This document shows positions 36,202 to 47,598 of a DNA stretch of 64,000 nt, one piece after another (position 1 is the first letter of the stretch; the number at the start of each line of letters is the position of its first letter). Under the pieces are notes generated by a model that was not told the origin of the DNA, did not search any database, and worked only from the letters and a program-made list of their open reading frames with translations. The translations under genes were made by a program, and so were the position numbers. The stretch is from Astragalus membranaceus (taxonomy: Eukaryota; Streptophyta; Magnoliopsida; Fabales; Fabaceae): NCBI GenBank assembly GCA_039519185.1, contig CM076850.1, forward strand, positions 89,882,270 through 89,946,269. Reading direction: 5' to 3'.

Positions 36202-38950
36202 TGTAACACCCCAATTCTACCCGTTCGTTTTATTACATATCAGAGTGCGGAAATTAAACTTAAAACAGGCAATGGAGCGTCACATGCAACATTTCAAAAG
36301 CCAACAACGTATAATCAAGTAAAAACGTGGAAGAACAACATCAACTTAGTTTACAACCCCGAATATTTGTTCAAATACTTCAAACCACCTATCCATGTTT
36401 CAAAAACAACTAATGCAACAAGCAATTGAAAATAGTGTTCTTCCCCTCCCCGGGTGCTACGTATCAGAGACGACACTGACTCGGCTACTAAAAGACCCTT
36501 GGTCTTCATTTGCGACTACCTGCATGTTACCCACGTAGAGGTAACATTCAAACAGAAAGAGTGAGTTTCTAACAACATAAAAGCATATATGATAGATAAT
36601 ATACTAGAGAATAGACAACTATAACTACCATAGCACATCAACAGTCAAAGTACAACTATCACGGAGCAACACCAACAAGTAACAACATAAGCAAAACGAC
36701 AAGCAACACCAACAAGTAACAACATAAGCAAAACGACAAGCAACAACTCCATGGATACAACGTGTATGTATGAAATGCAACCCACACCGACGGGTATATG
36801 CATATGGTACCAATCAACGTAAATAGCCTTTGTGGCTTCATCATCAACACTGAGCAAAGCTCTATGGCCGAAGCCTACATCAACGTAATAATGCATTATG
36901 CCACGCATGAGACACCATGTACAACGCATCGGGACAATCAACAACATAATCATGCTATGCACAACAACGTCAACAACATCATCATTGGTCATATTCGACC
37001 CAACCACATCATCATCGAATTTTGGTCATATTTGACCCAGCAACAACAACAACAAGATTTAGTCACATTGACTCAACAACAAGAACAGCAAATTCAGTCT
37101 TATTAGACACAACAAAACATCACAACACTGAGGTAGCACAAAGGGCGCCTAGGAAACAACACCAACAACACAGACACAACACATTGGCGCCCAACAGCAC
37201 ATAAAAGGGCGCCTGAGGCAAACTGCGCCACCCTGGGCGCCAAAACAGACAGCACGTGGCGTCATACAGCAACACAGTCCTAGATACAAACTAAGACACA
37301 AACTGCAACACAGTCACAAACTAAGACACAAACAGAAACACAGTCCTAGATACAAACTAAGACACAAACTGCAACACAGCAGGCAACATAGACACTAAAA
37401 CTGGCGCCTGGTGGCAATCTGCGCCACATTCTAGGCAACCTGCACCAGTCTGGGCGCAACACAGCAAGCAACCTGGCGCCCTGTGGCAACCTGCGCCACA
37501 TTCTGGGCAACCTGCGCCACTCTGGGCACAACACAGCAAGCAACCTGGCGCCCTGTGGCAACCTGCGCCACTCTGGGCGCAACACAGCAAGCAACCTGGC
37601 GCCCTGTGGCAACCTGCGCCACATTCTGGGCAACCTGCGCCACTCTGGGCGCAACACAGCAAGCAACGTGGCGCACACAGGGCAGCAACATGGCGCCCTG
37701 GCGCAGCACAGCACTAGTGCAGAATTTTCTACAGCAGCGCACCTACTTCGGCGAATTAATTAAAATAGCAAACGATATCGAGTTTTAACAAAAGACCACT
37801 CATTTTTCAAAATAGGTATCCAGTTGGTACAATTTTGCAAAACACTACACTGAGCTACCAAAATCGGACAGAATTCTTTACCCAACTTGCAACTAAATTT
37901 TCTTTCTCATTTCTTAATGAAATTTCGTGAAACCAGTGCCTATTTCGTAGAGAATTAAGTCTACTTTCCAATGAAACAAGAATCATTCAAAACGGAGTTT
38001 GATTGAGAACACAAAACCTAAAAAAACCGAACCTACTCACAGTTTGATTCCAGAATTTTGACCTAACTTTGGAGACTCATAACTTGAGCTACACAACTCC
38101 AAATTGAACGGAACCAGTGCCTAAACAACCGGCTTTAAGTCTGTTTTCAAAAACAATCAGCCACATAATTTTTGGATCAACCGAACAGTACCAGTTTTAG
38201 AAGGATCGAAACAGTGTCCAGAAACGCACAAAAGACCATAAGCAAGTAAAACTCATTATGATCAATCACCAAATACCAATCTCAACATCACATACTTATG
38301 CATTTTGTCAAACATCTAACATGCATTCTAAATATCACTTACACATTCTATCAAACACCTAGCGTGCAACATTTTACCATCTATTCACTCAAGGCCATCA
38401 ACACTCAAAACAACACCAACAACATACATATAATTTCATAATTCATTCATGCATATTATCAAACAACTCCTAGGCATCGTAGGTTCTACCCTCCTATATA
38501 CTACCCATCATATAACCCTTTATACTATGAGATTCCCCTTACCTTAAGAATCGTTTGAGATGAAAAACCCTTCCACGAATCACCAAAACGCAGCAACAAG
38601 CTCTTCTCTTCTCTCTTGCGATTTTCTTCTCTTTTCATTTTTCCTAGCGTGCGCTCTTCTTTTCTCTTCTCATGTTTTCTTCTTTTTTTTATCTTTCTTT
38701 TCTCCAATTGTGTCTAAGACACTAAACATAGAGCTTAAGTATCATGGGCTCTAGTGTCTTGGGTCCTATTTACCACCCAATTAACTACTTACACCACTCC
38801 CTAATTTAATTAACATACCACTAACTTAGTTACTAAACACTACTCCCTTTTTATAAATTAAAACACCGTCCTATTATTTTATTATGACTATTCAATGAAA
38901 TACCTAAGTAATTTAATTTAATAAATACTTAATTATTTTGGGGCGTTACA
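36202..38950 (-). repeat. 5' LTR of the nested element
   Basis: 2749 bp, colinear with 32606-35480. Its GGCGCC minisatellite (about 37400-37680) has unit starts at 37471, 37543, 37594 and 37666, so one unit is shortened to 51 bp. The 72-bp period is otherwise kept. Confidence 0.9.
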
Positions 38951-38955
38951 AGCAT
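38951..38955. repeat. TSD AGCAT, right
   Basis: Identical to 32601-32605. Confidence 0.93.
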
Positions 38956-39464
38956 AATGACCTTCTTTCTTACAATAAAAACAATGATTGGAACCCATAT
39001 GGCATTCACCACTGTGAGGCCTTCAACATTTGGAACACTTGTTGGATTTTGAGAAGTCAGACGACTGTGCTTGCTTTCCTTTGTAAAAGTCGCCTTTTGA
39101 CTTTGCCTGCAGAGTTGATGATTCAACCACCTTTTTCTTGCCTTTCCAATACTCCCTTTTCTCTTCATACATTCTATTGAGATCTGCTTCGGCAACATAG
39201 GCTTGTTGCACCAAAGCGGCATAGTCGGTCATAGCATAAGAGCTAAGACCTTGAGCAATATCCGCACGAAACCTGCCTTGTACATCTGCATCTTCCATTC
39301 ATCATTCAGAGCATTCCGGAGGGGGTTGCACATTGGACTGCTGATGAGCCTGTTGTTGCATTTGCAGCATGTCCTGCATCATCTTCTGCTATGCTTCAAT
39401 CACATTCTGCATCCATTCCTGATGCAGGTCGATCAGGATATTTCCTCTACCTCTTCCAGCCATG
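38956..39464 (-). pseudogene. Chromovirus Gag remnant
   Basis: Starts MAGRGRGN at 39464, a typical Tekay Gag start, about 120 bp after the primer site. It meets an in-frame TAG about 25 codons in, continues with a Gln/Met-rich stretch, then shows tandem stops near 39300. From 39298 a different part of Gag follows (the C-terminal domain FRADIAQGLSSYAM...), so most of the central capsid region is deleted. An in-frame TGA at 39023-39025 lies between the two cysteine-rich motifs. The frame then ends in the first half of a CCHC zinc knuckle at 38956, where the nested element is inserted. Confidence 0.8.
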
Positions 39465-39586
39465 ATTCTGCGAAATATGCACAAAGTATTAAGTTGATCA
39501 GGCTCAATGTCTAATAGCATACTAAGAAGAATCAGACTTAGAAGACGTAAAAGACTCTTAACATCTAAGTCCGACTAGGTCGAACC

Positions 39587-39598
39587 GCTCTGATACCA
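39587..39598 (-). promoter_or_regulatory. Primer binding site, tRNA-iMet
   Basis: Minus strand TGGTATCAGAGC, 3 nt from the LTR edge at 39602. Confidence 0.88.
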
Positions 39599-39601
39599 AA
39601 A

Positions 39602-40133
39602 TGTAACACCCTAATATTTCTAACATGTAGAAATGCTAAAGTCAACTTAGCATACATCAGAGAATACTTCATGTCCTAGATATTGAACACAACTAAAAAC
39701 TTCGATAATTAATATCAAACGGTCACCTCAATATTCACGACTTAACATAGGATTACTTAAAATACTTAAGTTCCATGTTCATAACCTGATACATCCCTAG
39801 TGTTCAACATCCAAAACATAAGTAGTGGAAACGATTTACAACTTTTAACAATGTATAAGTCATACAATCGAATTACAGAAACAACTAGGGAAAACTAGCA
39901 TAAGCAAATAAAATAATCTTCGACATCTCCTTGGATAGGTCACACCTAGCCATGCCTCTTTGCCTTAGCCTTTCTCCGCTTCTCTGTAAAAACCACAATT
40001 AGGGTCGTCACCCTAAACCTCAAATAATATAAATAAATATAATTTCACCCGCATTGGGCCGTCTCATAAACATAACATAACCTTAATTTATATAATTATA
40101 TATAAACACCCGCGTTGGGTCGTCTCATAAACA

Positions 40134-40175
<42 letters not shown>

Positions 40176-41770
40176 AAAGGACATTTAGTCCGCTTTTAAC
40201 AATTAACATGATCTCACACGATTACTAACCTCGTTTACATAGTTTAATGTAATTCACCTCACCTCAGTGTATACCTACCCGTTTTCCACGAATTACGGCT
40301 TATTTATCAATATATAGGGTTTTGGGAACGATTAGAATGCAATTGGAACCGTTCGGAATGGCCTAAGATATGTTTTGAAAATGGGTAACAGAAGGTTTGG
40401 CACGGTCCGTGCGTGAGGACGCACGACCCATGCGCATTAAAAAATTTTTGCACACAACTTACCGAGCCTGGCGCACGGTCCGTGCGCATGAGGCACCCGA
40501 CCCGTGCGTCAGTACCAGTTTTCAGAAAAACCTGTTTTCGTGTAATTTTTCGCATTCCGTTCGATCCCAATATCCATTCCGATCGATATCCTAACACAAT
40601 CAAACATTATTCCAGTCCAGAACAACAATCATAATCATCAATCAATCAATATCTCAACCAATCCAAACAATCACATTATCAATCAATCAACCGTATAATT
40701 CCTCGTTCGAAACGTAATTTTCGTAAAACGGTTTTGACTCGAAAACGCATGAACTAAACATACAACCAGTATTTCTAAAACAAATCCCTAAGCGAGTATA
40801 GAACTCACCGATTTGACGGACTCGCGAGAAATCACGTCCTCACACGAAACGACCGAACCGTAACCTCTCGAACAATCCCCGTAATCGCGAACTCGCACCA
40901 AACGGGTCTAGACTTCAAAACTGAACTTCCCACAATTCCAAATTCAAAACTCAACCTCCTTGAGGTACTGAAATCACTCTCTATCACGTCCAATCTACAA
41001 TGAGGCTGTTGTACTTGCTCAAAACAACAATGTGGCTTCACTATTCTACTCTCACTAGCTCCAATTTAACATGCAAGGCTTTGAAACTCCAAGAGCGCCA
41101 TTTTGAGCTTCATAAATAAGAAATGGAAAAATGGAGAAGAGGATGAATGAGCTTATGAGTTTGGTATCATTGGATAGAGAATGAAAAATGGAAGGGAATG
41201 GAGAAGAGAGTACTTACATGCAACTAGGATTGAGTTTGAGCTCCCTCTTCTTCTCCCTCTCACCCTCGAGCTCTCCTCCCTCTCTCAACTCCATGTTTTC
41301 TATTTTTCTGGTTCTGTTTTCAGCAAGTGGTATGAGGGTGTTTCAGCTGAATAGTTTTAAGTGGGAGGAAAAGACATTTTTCCCTCACTTACTTATTTCC
41401 AATTACTAAGTTACCCTTAATACATAATTACCCTATTTCACTTCTAACTTATAAGCTTTCAGTTTTGCTGAAACCAAAGGGGTGTTTGGGTGTTTTTAAC
41501 ATTTGTGAGCTGAAGGTGTTTCAACACAAGGAAATGACCAAAATATCCCTGTCCTCAAATTCTCGTCTAAACCCCAAATAATTCAACCAATCAATTAATA
41601 GTTCACATGACTCATATAATTAAGTAATCAAACACATAATTAACTTACTTAATTAATAACCATCACCTCATAGTTAATTAATTAAGCTAACATATATTAT
41701 TTAGCTAATCAATTAACTCATAACCTCACTAATTTCAATAAACGAAATTAGCTAAATCGGGGATGTTACA
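39602..41770 (-). repeat. 5' LTR of the chromovirus
   Basis: 2169 bp from TGTAACACCC (plus) to GATGTTACA. Includes an (AT)n run at 40139-40172, a GC-rich palindrome module (about 40395-40525), a TTCAGCTGAA motif near 41342 and a CT-rich (sense GA-rich) tract at about 41235-41290. Confidence 0.87.
40139..40172. repeat. (AT)n microsatellite inside LTR
   Basis: About 17 AT units, not present in the other chromovirus LTR, which lacks this part. Confidence 0.95.
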
Positions 41771-42667
41771 TCAAGCATATGTAATTCAAATTTCCATTCA
41801 CAATCACATATCATAAATCATCGTAAGAGTTGTCAAATCCTATAAAGCATTAAGAACAGAGATTAAAACATAAATCATAACGTTAATTCAAATAATAGAG
41901 GTTTGATTCAACAATATAAGAGATTCATAAATTGTTACTCATCCCCAACTATAGGAAATTTAGCTAGACATAGAAATAGAGATAACAATTAAAAGCGAAC
42001 AGGGGAATGAAAATAACTCCATGAAAAGATGAAGATGATCTGAGTTCCGTCGGTTCCTCCGCCATCTCGCTCATGGTGATGTGCTAGGTTTGCAATTTCT
42101 CTCCTCCAAAAGTCACTTGCAGCCATCACCACTATGAGTGCCGAACGTACTGTCTCTCTTATTTTCCACTCTGTCTGTCTTGCTCTCCAATTCTCCTCTT
42201 GACCTTCCTTTTTTAATTCTCATTTTTTCCCTCTTTTAATTCCCAGCCCATATGTGTTCCTTTATTTACTTAATAGACTTGACAATTATTTGGGCTCCAA
42301 GTATTAGCCAATGGGCCTATTTTTAATTCTCTTCACATAAATGGCAAGCTGCCCTTTGGTTCACGCTTTTTATCTCCAAAAGTTCCTTTTCTTTATTTCT
42401 CCTTTTAAATCTCTTTTTGTCTCAATTCCTTCTTCCAGTTGGTTGGCTAAATAATGAAAATTAGCATTAATGCCTGCACATACAAATACAAATAAGTATT
42501 ATGCTCAAATTTGCAACTAAATTTTGGGAAAATCATCAAAATAATTTAAGAGATGAATCATGCTCAATTAACATCAAATTATGACAAAAGCAAACTATAA
42601 GTCTAGAGTATATGGAAATTTTCCCTTCATATAGAATAGAAAAATTAGATCATTTAGAGAATTATCA
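41771..42667 (-). repeat. Remainder of the Athila 5' LTR
   Basis: Matches 17003-17907 with few differences, ending AATTATCA. The matching TTTAT duplication follows at 42668-42672. The ~474 bp between this and the 18-bp piece at 22163 are missing. Confidence 0.85.
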
Positions 42668-43108
42668 TTTATTCTTTCAGAATTTTGTTGGAATTGTAGC
42701 ATACCCTAATGGAATTTGCTTTTGCCTTGCCACTTTGCTCCTCCAACCCCTCTCTCTCCTTTATTTGGAGAAACATCATATCGCTTCTAACACTGGGATT
42801 TGACTAGACGTCAATCAAATGGTCGTGTGTTTATGGTGGAGTGGTGCGGTTGATGAATATCAAGGCGATATTTGTCTTTTGAGAGGTGTTTGTCCGGCCT
42901 CTATAAAAATGGGAGACTATTGTGTTTGTTACCATGCTTTTACTGGAGTCTTGAATTGTGATTTGTGTTTTTCCTTAGTAGAGAAATCGTTTGAAGTTTT
43001 TGATCGGTTTGCTTCAGGTTTTCGGTCGACCATCATTTTTTAAGATGGACGGTTTGAATTGTGTTGTTGGAAATCCATCTTCAGATGATAAATCTTTTTG
43101 AGGTTATT
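42668..43108. other. Old host sequence between insertions
   Basis: 441 bp. Plus-strand frames of 60-75 codons exist but match nothing I recognise. Ends with TTATT, the TSD of the following solo LTR. Confidence 0.4.
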
Positions 43109-45331
43109 TGTAATACCCTAGTATCTCTAACACGGAGAATAAACTAAGATACACAACTGGCATACATCAGAGATACATTCCTGGTTATGGATATTGAAAA
43201 AAACTAAAACTTTTGATGAATAACTCATCAAACAGGCACTCATGTCTCATAACTTCATGACATAAAATACTTAATTAAGATTAAACATGTCTTGACATCC
43301 TTTCCTCGCCCTAACGTTCAACATCCAAAAGCAGAAAAATAGCGAAAACGATTTTACAACTTCAAGTACATAATAAAGTCATAACATCGAGAGTACATAA
43401 AAGCTAGGAGATAACAAAAGCAGTAAATGAGTCTTCAAGCTCTCCAAGAAAGCCCTCCTCTAACTATGCTTCTTTGCTATTGATTTCCCCCGTGTCTCTG
43501 TAAAAACCACAACATGAAATGGTGAGATTACAAATCTCAGTGAGTCCTATCGAGACCCCTTACAACTCTCGCGGTTCATTATGCTTGATTTAACTGGTAG
43601 CTCAATTTCTTGATAACTACGTATCATGTCCTGTCCTAATCTTAGCACATCACGTTGAACCATTTTTCTTTTCTTCGGTTCGCGGTGCACCCAATCCCGC
43701 TGACCTTGGAAAGCAGGCTACATGGAAAGGGCCTAGGGTTCGTGCTCATGACTTCCCTACCCTAGTATGCTAATAACTTAGGGTCGTCACCCTATACTTG
43801 ATATATTATCATATATCTATACATGTCCTGGATAATACTTGAATAATAACATGATTTGTAAATTAACATGAACTGGGATGGACTTAAAGTCCCTTGACTT
43901 AACGTGAACTTGTGTGCACTCGCTTATACTGATTATGACTCAAAACAATTCAATTTAATATCATCTCAATCATAATAAAAATTATGGCATACATGTCTTA
44001 TATTCATTAGGTAAGATTGGGGAAAGGATTAGAATGAAATTGGAATCGATTCGCAAAATAGGAAAAGTTTCACAATCTGTGAATAGATTCACAGTCCTGG
44101 GAATCGATTCACAGAATAGGAACAGATTCCCAATCTGTGAACAGATTCATAGTTCTATGAATTGATTCACAGAACTAGAACAGAATTAACAATCTGTGAA
44201 TTGATTCACAGTCCTGGGAATCGATTCACAAAATGGGAACAGAGTTCACAATCAGTGAATTGATTCACAGTCCTGTGAATTGATTCACAGAATTACAGTT
44301 TGCAACATAACTCATTTTTTCGTATAATTTCGCTATTCCAGTGGTTCCAATCCTCATTCCGCTCAATTCCTAACTTAACCATACTTATTAACAATACCAC
44401 AACCAGTTCCAATATCAATCATAACGAAACAAACACACCACAATCAAATAAACTACCATTCCGAAACGCAACTTTCGCATTCCTCACAATTACGGTTTTT
44501 ATTCAAATTTCGAAACAAACATAAAACAACACCAGACCAGAGCATGCATCATCAGTTCAGAAACAAAATCCTAAGTGAGTAAAGAACTCACCTCTTGCGA
44601 TGAAAATCGCACACAACAACAACAACGAAGTTCACTCAACACAAGGCCTCATGAACTTTCCGCTCAAACTCGAACTCAAAACCGCTCCAGCTACCAAGAA
44701 CAGAAACGGACCTTCACTCTATGGCTTCCAAACTACAATGTGGGTTCTGTACTACCTCAATCTAACCCTACTCTTGGCATGCAAGCCTTCAAAAACTTCA
44801 AAATTCCATATCTCACTTTTCAAGCTTGTGCGAAAATGGTGTTTTATGGAGGATGAAAGTGTAGCTGATAAATTTTGTATCAGTAGGAAGAGAAGAACAA
44901 ATGGAGAAGAATGGTACAAGAAGTAGCAACATGCATCAAGAATTGTGGAAATTCTCTTCCTTTTCTTCTCCTTCTCCCTCTCGCAACCTCACTCTCTTTC
45001 TCTCAACTCTATTTTCTGATTTTCTCCCTCAAAGTGTGTGTGTTGTTATGTTTTTGTGGGTGTTTGGTCAGCTGGTTGTGTTAAGGGAGCTGAAGGTGTT
45101 TTTAAAGGGGAAAAGACCAAACTGCCCTTGCTTCCTAATTTCTCACTTAAATCTATTTCTAATCCAATAATCAATCAATAATTCCTATCATTACATAGTT
45201 AAACAAACAACACAGAATCAATTTATTTAATCCATGACAATCATCTCATAATTAATCAATTATGCTAATTAACTAATTATGACCTCTTGCTAATTTCAAT
45301 TAACAAAATTAGTCAATTTGGGGAGGTTACA
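43109..45331 (-). mobile_element. Solo LTR, minus orientation
   Basis: 2223 bp, TGTAATACCC...GAGGTTACA, with a perfect TSD TTATT (43104-43108 and 45332-45336) and no interior. Landmark order matches the minus-strand LTRs of the chromovirus group. Contains a palindrome-rich module at 44075-44292. Confidence 0.88.
44075..44292. repeat. Palindromic minisatellite TGTGAATCGATTCACA
   Basis: At least seven near-copies of an 18-bp palindrome (ctgtgaat(c/t)gattcacag) spaced about 20-35 bp, alternating with 'aggaacag' spacers. The palindrome is perfect in sense and antisense for the consensus. Confidence 0.88.
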
Positions 45332-46185
45332 TTATTCCTTTTTCGCCTTTGAATGAAGATGTAGATTCGAGACCAACTTCGTCTTTGGCGCCACCGCTTG
45401 CCTCACCGGCAGTGTCCATAATGGAGGCCGCGTTGGCGCGTAGTGGACTGGTGATTGAAATTCTTCCCAAGCACCTGAGTAGATTACAATGAGAATCCAA
45501 GAGTTTTTTTGGCTGACAATGTTTCGTCGTGGAGGTGCATCGATGGCATTGTGTCATGGAGGCTGTTGCCCTTTAATTTGATTTTCCTTTGGATAGGTTT
45601 CTAGTGAGGGTTAGCTAGGTGGCGGCTGTAGCAGACAAACTCTCATTGCCTCCTGATGGGGCACAGTATGCCTACGTTGCGCCTGAAGTACTGTCAATAA
45701 AGTCGACCTATCTTTCACAGGATGATTTTGATGACTTGCCTAGGTTGCTTCCAAGTGAGGTTTGGGTTCTTCGGCCAGTGAAAGCCTAAAAGGGTTTTTT
45801 CATATTTAGACGAGGTGGAGTATGATGAACAGGCTAAGTTCATTATGTATGAGTTTGTCACGAATGCTTTAGAGGTCAAGGCTCTTTTACTATCTTTGAG
45901 TCGAATGTTTTGCGATATTTAAACATTGCACCAAACAAACTTCATTCAAAAAGCTGGTTGTTGATTAAGGCTTTCCATCGTTTGGCGAAACAAACTGTAT
46001 CGGCGACTCCGTCACATGAACAATGACAGTTTGGAGGTTTATAAGTTTCCTCTTTCATGGTTGGAGGACTTTTCATTTGAGGGGTGTGACATTGCATTAC
46101 CCAACCTCTCGAACGAGGAAGCATACTTTTATCATTGGGTGAAAGAGTATGTTTCTCTTCTCAGTATGGGTCGCAAAGTGGAGCG
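45332..46185 (+). pseudogene. Decayed gag-like region ('putative gypsy-type transposon' family)
   Basis: Readable only in pieces with stops and frameshifts. The fragments MYEFVTNALEVKALL (from 45846) and, in another frame from about 45901, LRYLNIAPNKLHSKSW...IKAFHRL resemble the plant 'gypsy-type transposase' N-terminal domain, where an xxAPxQLHPNSW-x-xxRAF pattern is typical. A further piece, FPLSWLEDFSFEGCD (about 46040-46090), fits the later FPLYW segment. Recognition is from pattern memory. A profile search (Pfam Transposase_28-like) of the three frames would decide. Confidence 0.4.
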
Positions 46186-46189
46186 ACGC

Positions 46190-46795
46190 TATGTAGCATT
46201 ACTCGGCCAAGGCCGGGTTGGGAGGTCATGGCTCCTGAGTTCAAGGCCCTAGCATTACTAGGCCAAGGCTGGGTTGGGGTTCTCTGCTGAAACTGATATT
46301 ATTCAGATTTTTTATGGATTATGCTAAAGAGGTAAAAGAGGAAAAAGTGAATGAAAGGTTAACAGGAAACGACATAGTCTTGAAAACACCAAGAGGAAAT
46401 GTGAGGGGTCGCGAAGGAACTCATTGAGATTTGTAATCTCACTGTTTATGTTGTTGTGTGTTCAGATGGACAGGGCAAAGCAAAGCAGACCGAGGAGAAG
46501 TAGTTGCGATTGTAGCTGCTTAGATTATAGAGGGATCCTTTCGGATCAATTTTGTTTATGTTTGCTTAGCTTTCCCTTGGATAATGTACTAAGTCTAAAT
46601 TGTTCTTTGGATTTGAACTATGGTTAAAAAATGACTTATGTAAACTGTTTCAGTTATGTCATTTAGTTATCCTTTTTGGTAACTATGCCAAATGGGACTA
46701 TGTTTTATTTAAATCCTTAAGTGATTTAGAACTCTTATTTTGTTAAAAAGACTAACACTCTAGACATTATGACGTCTAAAGATTAGGGTGTTACA
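46190..46795 (+). repeat. Truncated LTR 3' end, plus orientation
   Basis: Colinear with about 15180-15920 of the solo LTR: 'ggttggg..tctctgctgaa', 'ttatggattatgctaaa', 'gtaatctcac', 'gacgtctaaa', ending GGGTGTTACA. Its 5' ~1.6 kb is missing. Confidence 0.7.
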
Positions 46796-46841
46796 CAAGT
46801 GCTCTGCCATGTTGTCTGCTAATGTTAGTGGAGGTCATGTT

Positions 46842-47598
46842 GAGGCAAAGTCCCTAAGATGAGTTTTGATGCAAACAAACCTTTTTGGACATGTGTTTAC
46901 GTTTTCTGATTCATTAGTGTTCTAATGAATTTTTTTGAGTGATCTAAGTATAGGACTAAATTAATCAAGTCTCCAGAAGATAGTGTGCAAAGAATGCACC
47001 ACATGAGAATGTATTTTGAAGCCTTAAAAGCTAAGAATGAAGGTCTTAGAGTTCGTAAGAATATTGAAAATGAAGACAGCTATAGTGGATTGTTAACATG
47101 AGAAGATACATTTCAAGAAGCCTCTCAAGAAGAGTAGGCAGTAGTAAGAAGCTTCTCAAGATAAGAAGACACGACTCATATAACTTCTCAAGAAAAGAAG
47201 GGACAAGTCAAGTAGCTTTTGAATATGAGAAGCACATGCCTTGATGTATCAGAAGAATAGAAGAAATTGGAAGAAGCTTCTGCAAGGACAGGAGATTCTT
47301 CAATAAAAGCTTCTACAATGACAAAAGACTCAATATCAGAAGCTTCTCACGTCAACAGAAGATACATTAGTAGCTTTTAAAGTGACAGAAGACATATAGT
47401 TGTTGAGGCAAAATCCCTTGGACGAGTTTTGATGGAAACATACCTTTTTGACAAGTGTTTAAGTTCTCTAATTTATTAGTGATCTGATGGATCTTCTTGA
47501 GTGATCTAAGTGCATGAACTATTCAATCAAGTCTCGAGAAGATAGTGAGCTAAAAAGACATAATATATGTCTTAAAAGAAAAGAATGAAGGCCTTGAG
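46842..47598 (+). repeat. Copia-like (SIRE/Maximus-style) LTR pieces, two tandem starts
   Basis: Two copies of a ~200-bp phrase beginning 'tgttgaggcaaa(g/a)tccct' start at about 46842 and 47401, separated by sequence rich in 'agaagcttctcaagaa' motifs. The phrase resembles SIRE/Maximus LTR starts as I remember them. No coding part is present. The second copy is interrupted at 47598 by the solo LTR and resumes at 50088. Confidence 0.45.

Larger units (their letters stand above)
32606..38950 (-). mobile_element. Non-autonomous LTR retrotransposon nested in chromovirus gag
   Basis: Two LTRs (32606-35480, 2875 bp; 36202-38950, 2749 bp) flank a 721-bp interior with no coding capacity. Perfect 5-bp TSD AGCAT at 32601-32605 and 38951-38955. 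The tRNA-iMet primer site lies at 36197-36186 and the polypurine tract at 35481-35494, so it reads right to left. With long LTRs and a tiny empty interior it is neither a classic TRIM (short LTRs) nor a classic LARD (long interior). It must be mobilised in trans, most likely by a Tekay-type element given its LTR termini and primer site. The LTRs differ by about five or six changes in their first 300 bp (hand count) and in repeat copy number. Confidence 0.92.
27668..41770 (-). mobile_element. Tekay-type chromovirus (Ty3/gypsy), broken
   Basis: Order on the minus strand: 5' LTR (41770-39602), tRNA-iMet primer site (39598-39587), gag, protease, reverse transcriptase, RNase H, integrase, chromodomain, polypurine tract, 3' LTR (29099-27668, truncated). 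This gag-PR-RT-RH-INT-chromodomain order and the TGTAACA termini are those of the Del/Tekay chromovirus clade. It carries a gag deletion, nonsense codons, two pol frameshifts and a 6.3-kb insertion (32606-38950), so it cannot be autonomous. The 3' LTR lacks the part matching 39602-40240, so no TSD can be checked. Confidence 0.88.
16511..42667 (-). mobile_element. Athila-like LTR retrotransposon, disrupted by a nest of insertions
   Basis: Ends TGATAGG...AATTATCA are flanked by a perfect 5-bp TSD TTTAT (16506-16510 and 42668-42672), which ties together LTR pieces 26 kb apart. Left LTR 16511-17907, polypurine tract, gag-protease remnant (minus strand), tRNA-Asp-type primer site at 22157-22139, right LTR 22163-22180 plus 41771-42667. 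The interior contains gag and protease but no reverse transcriptase, RNase H or integrase, so it is a deletion derivative that would need enzymes in trans. The 19.6 kb at 22181-41770 are later arrivals. About 474 bp of the right LTR (the equivalent of 16529-17002) were lost at that junction. Confidence 0.85.

Noticed and set aside
42612..43043. Two 63-75 codon plus-strand frames with many Cys residues, considered as small secreted cysteine-rich peptides
   Set aside because: The first crosses the boundary of the Athila LTR and its TSD, and neither has a clean signal peptide. More likely old repeat sequence.
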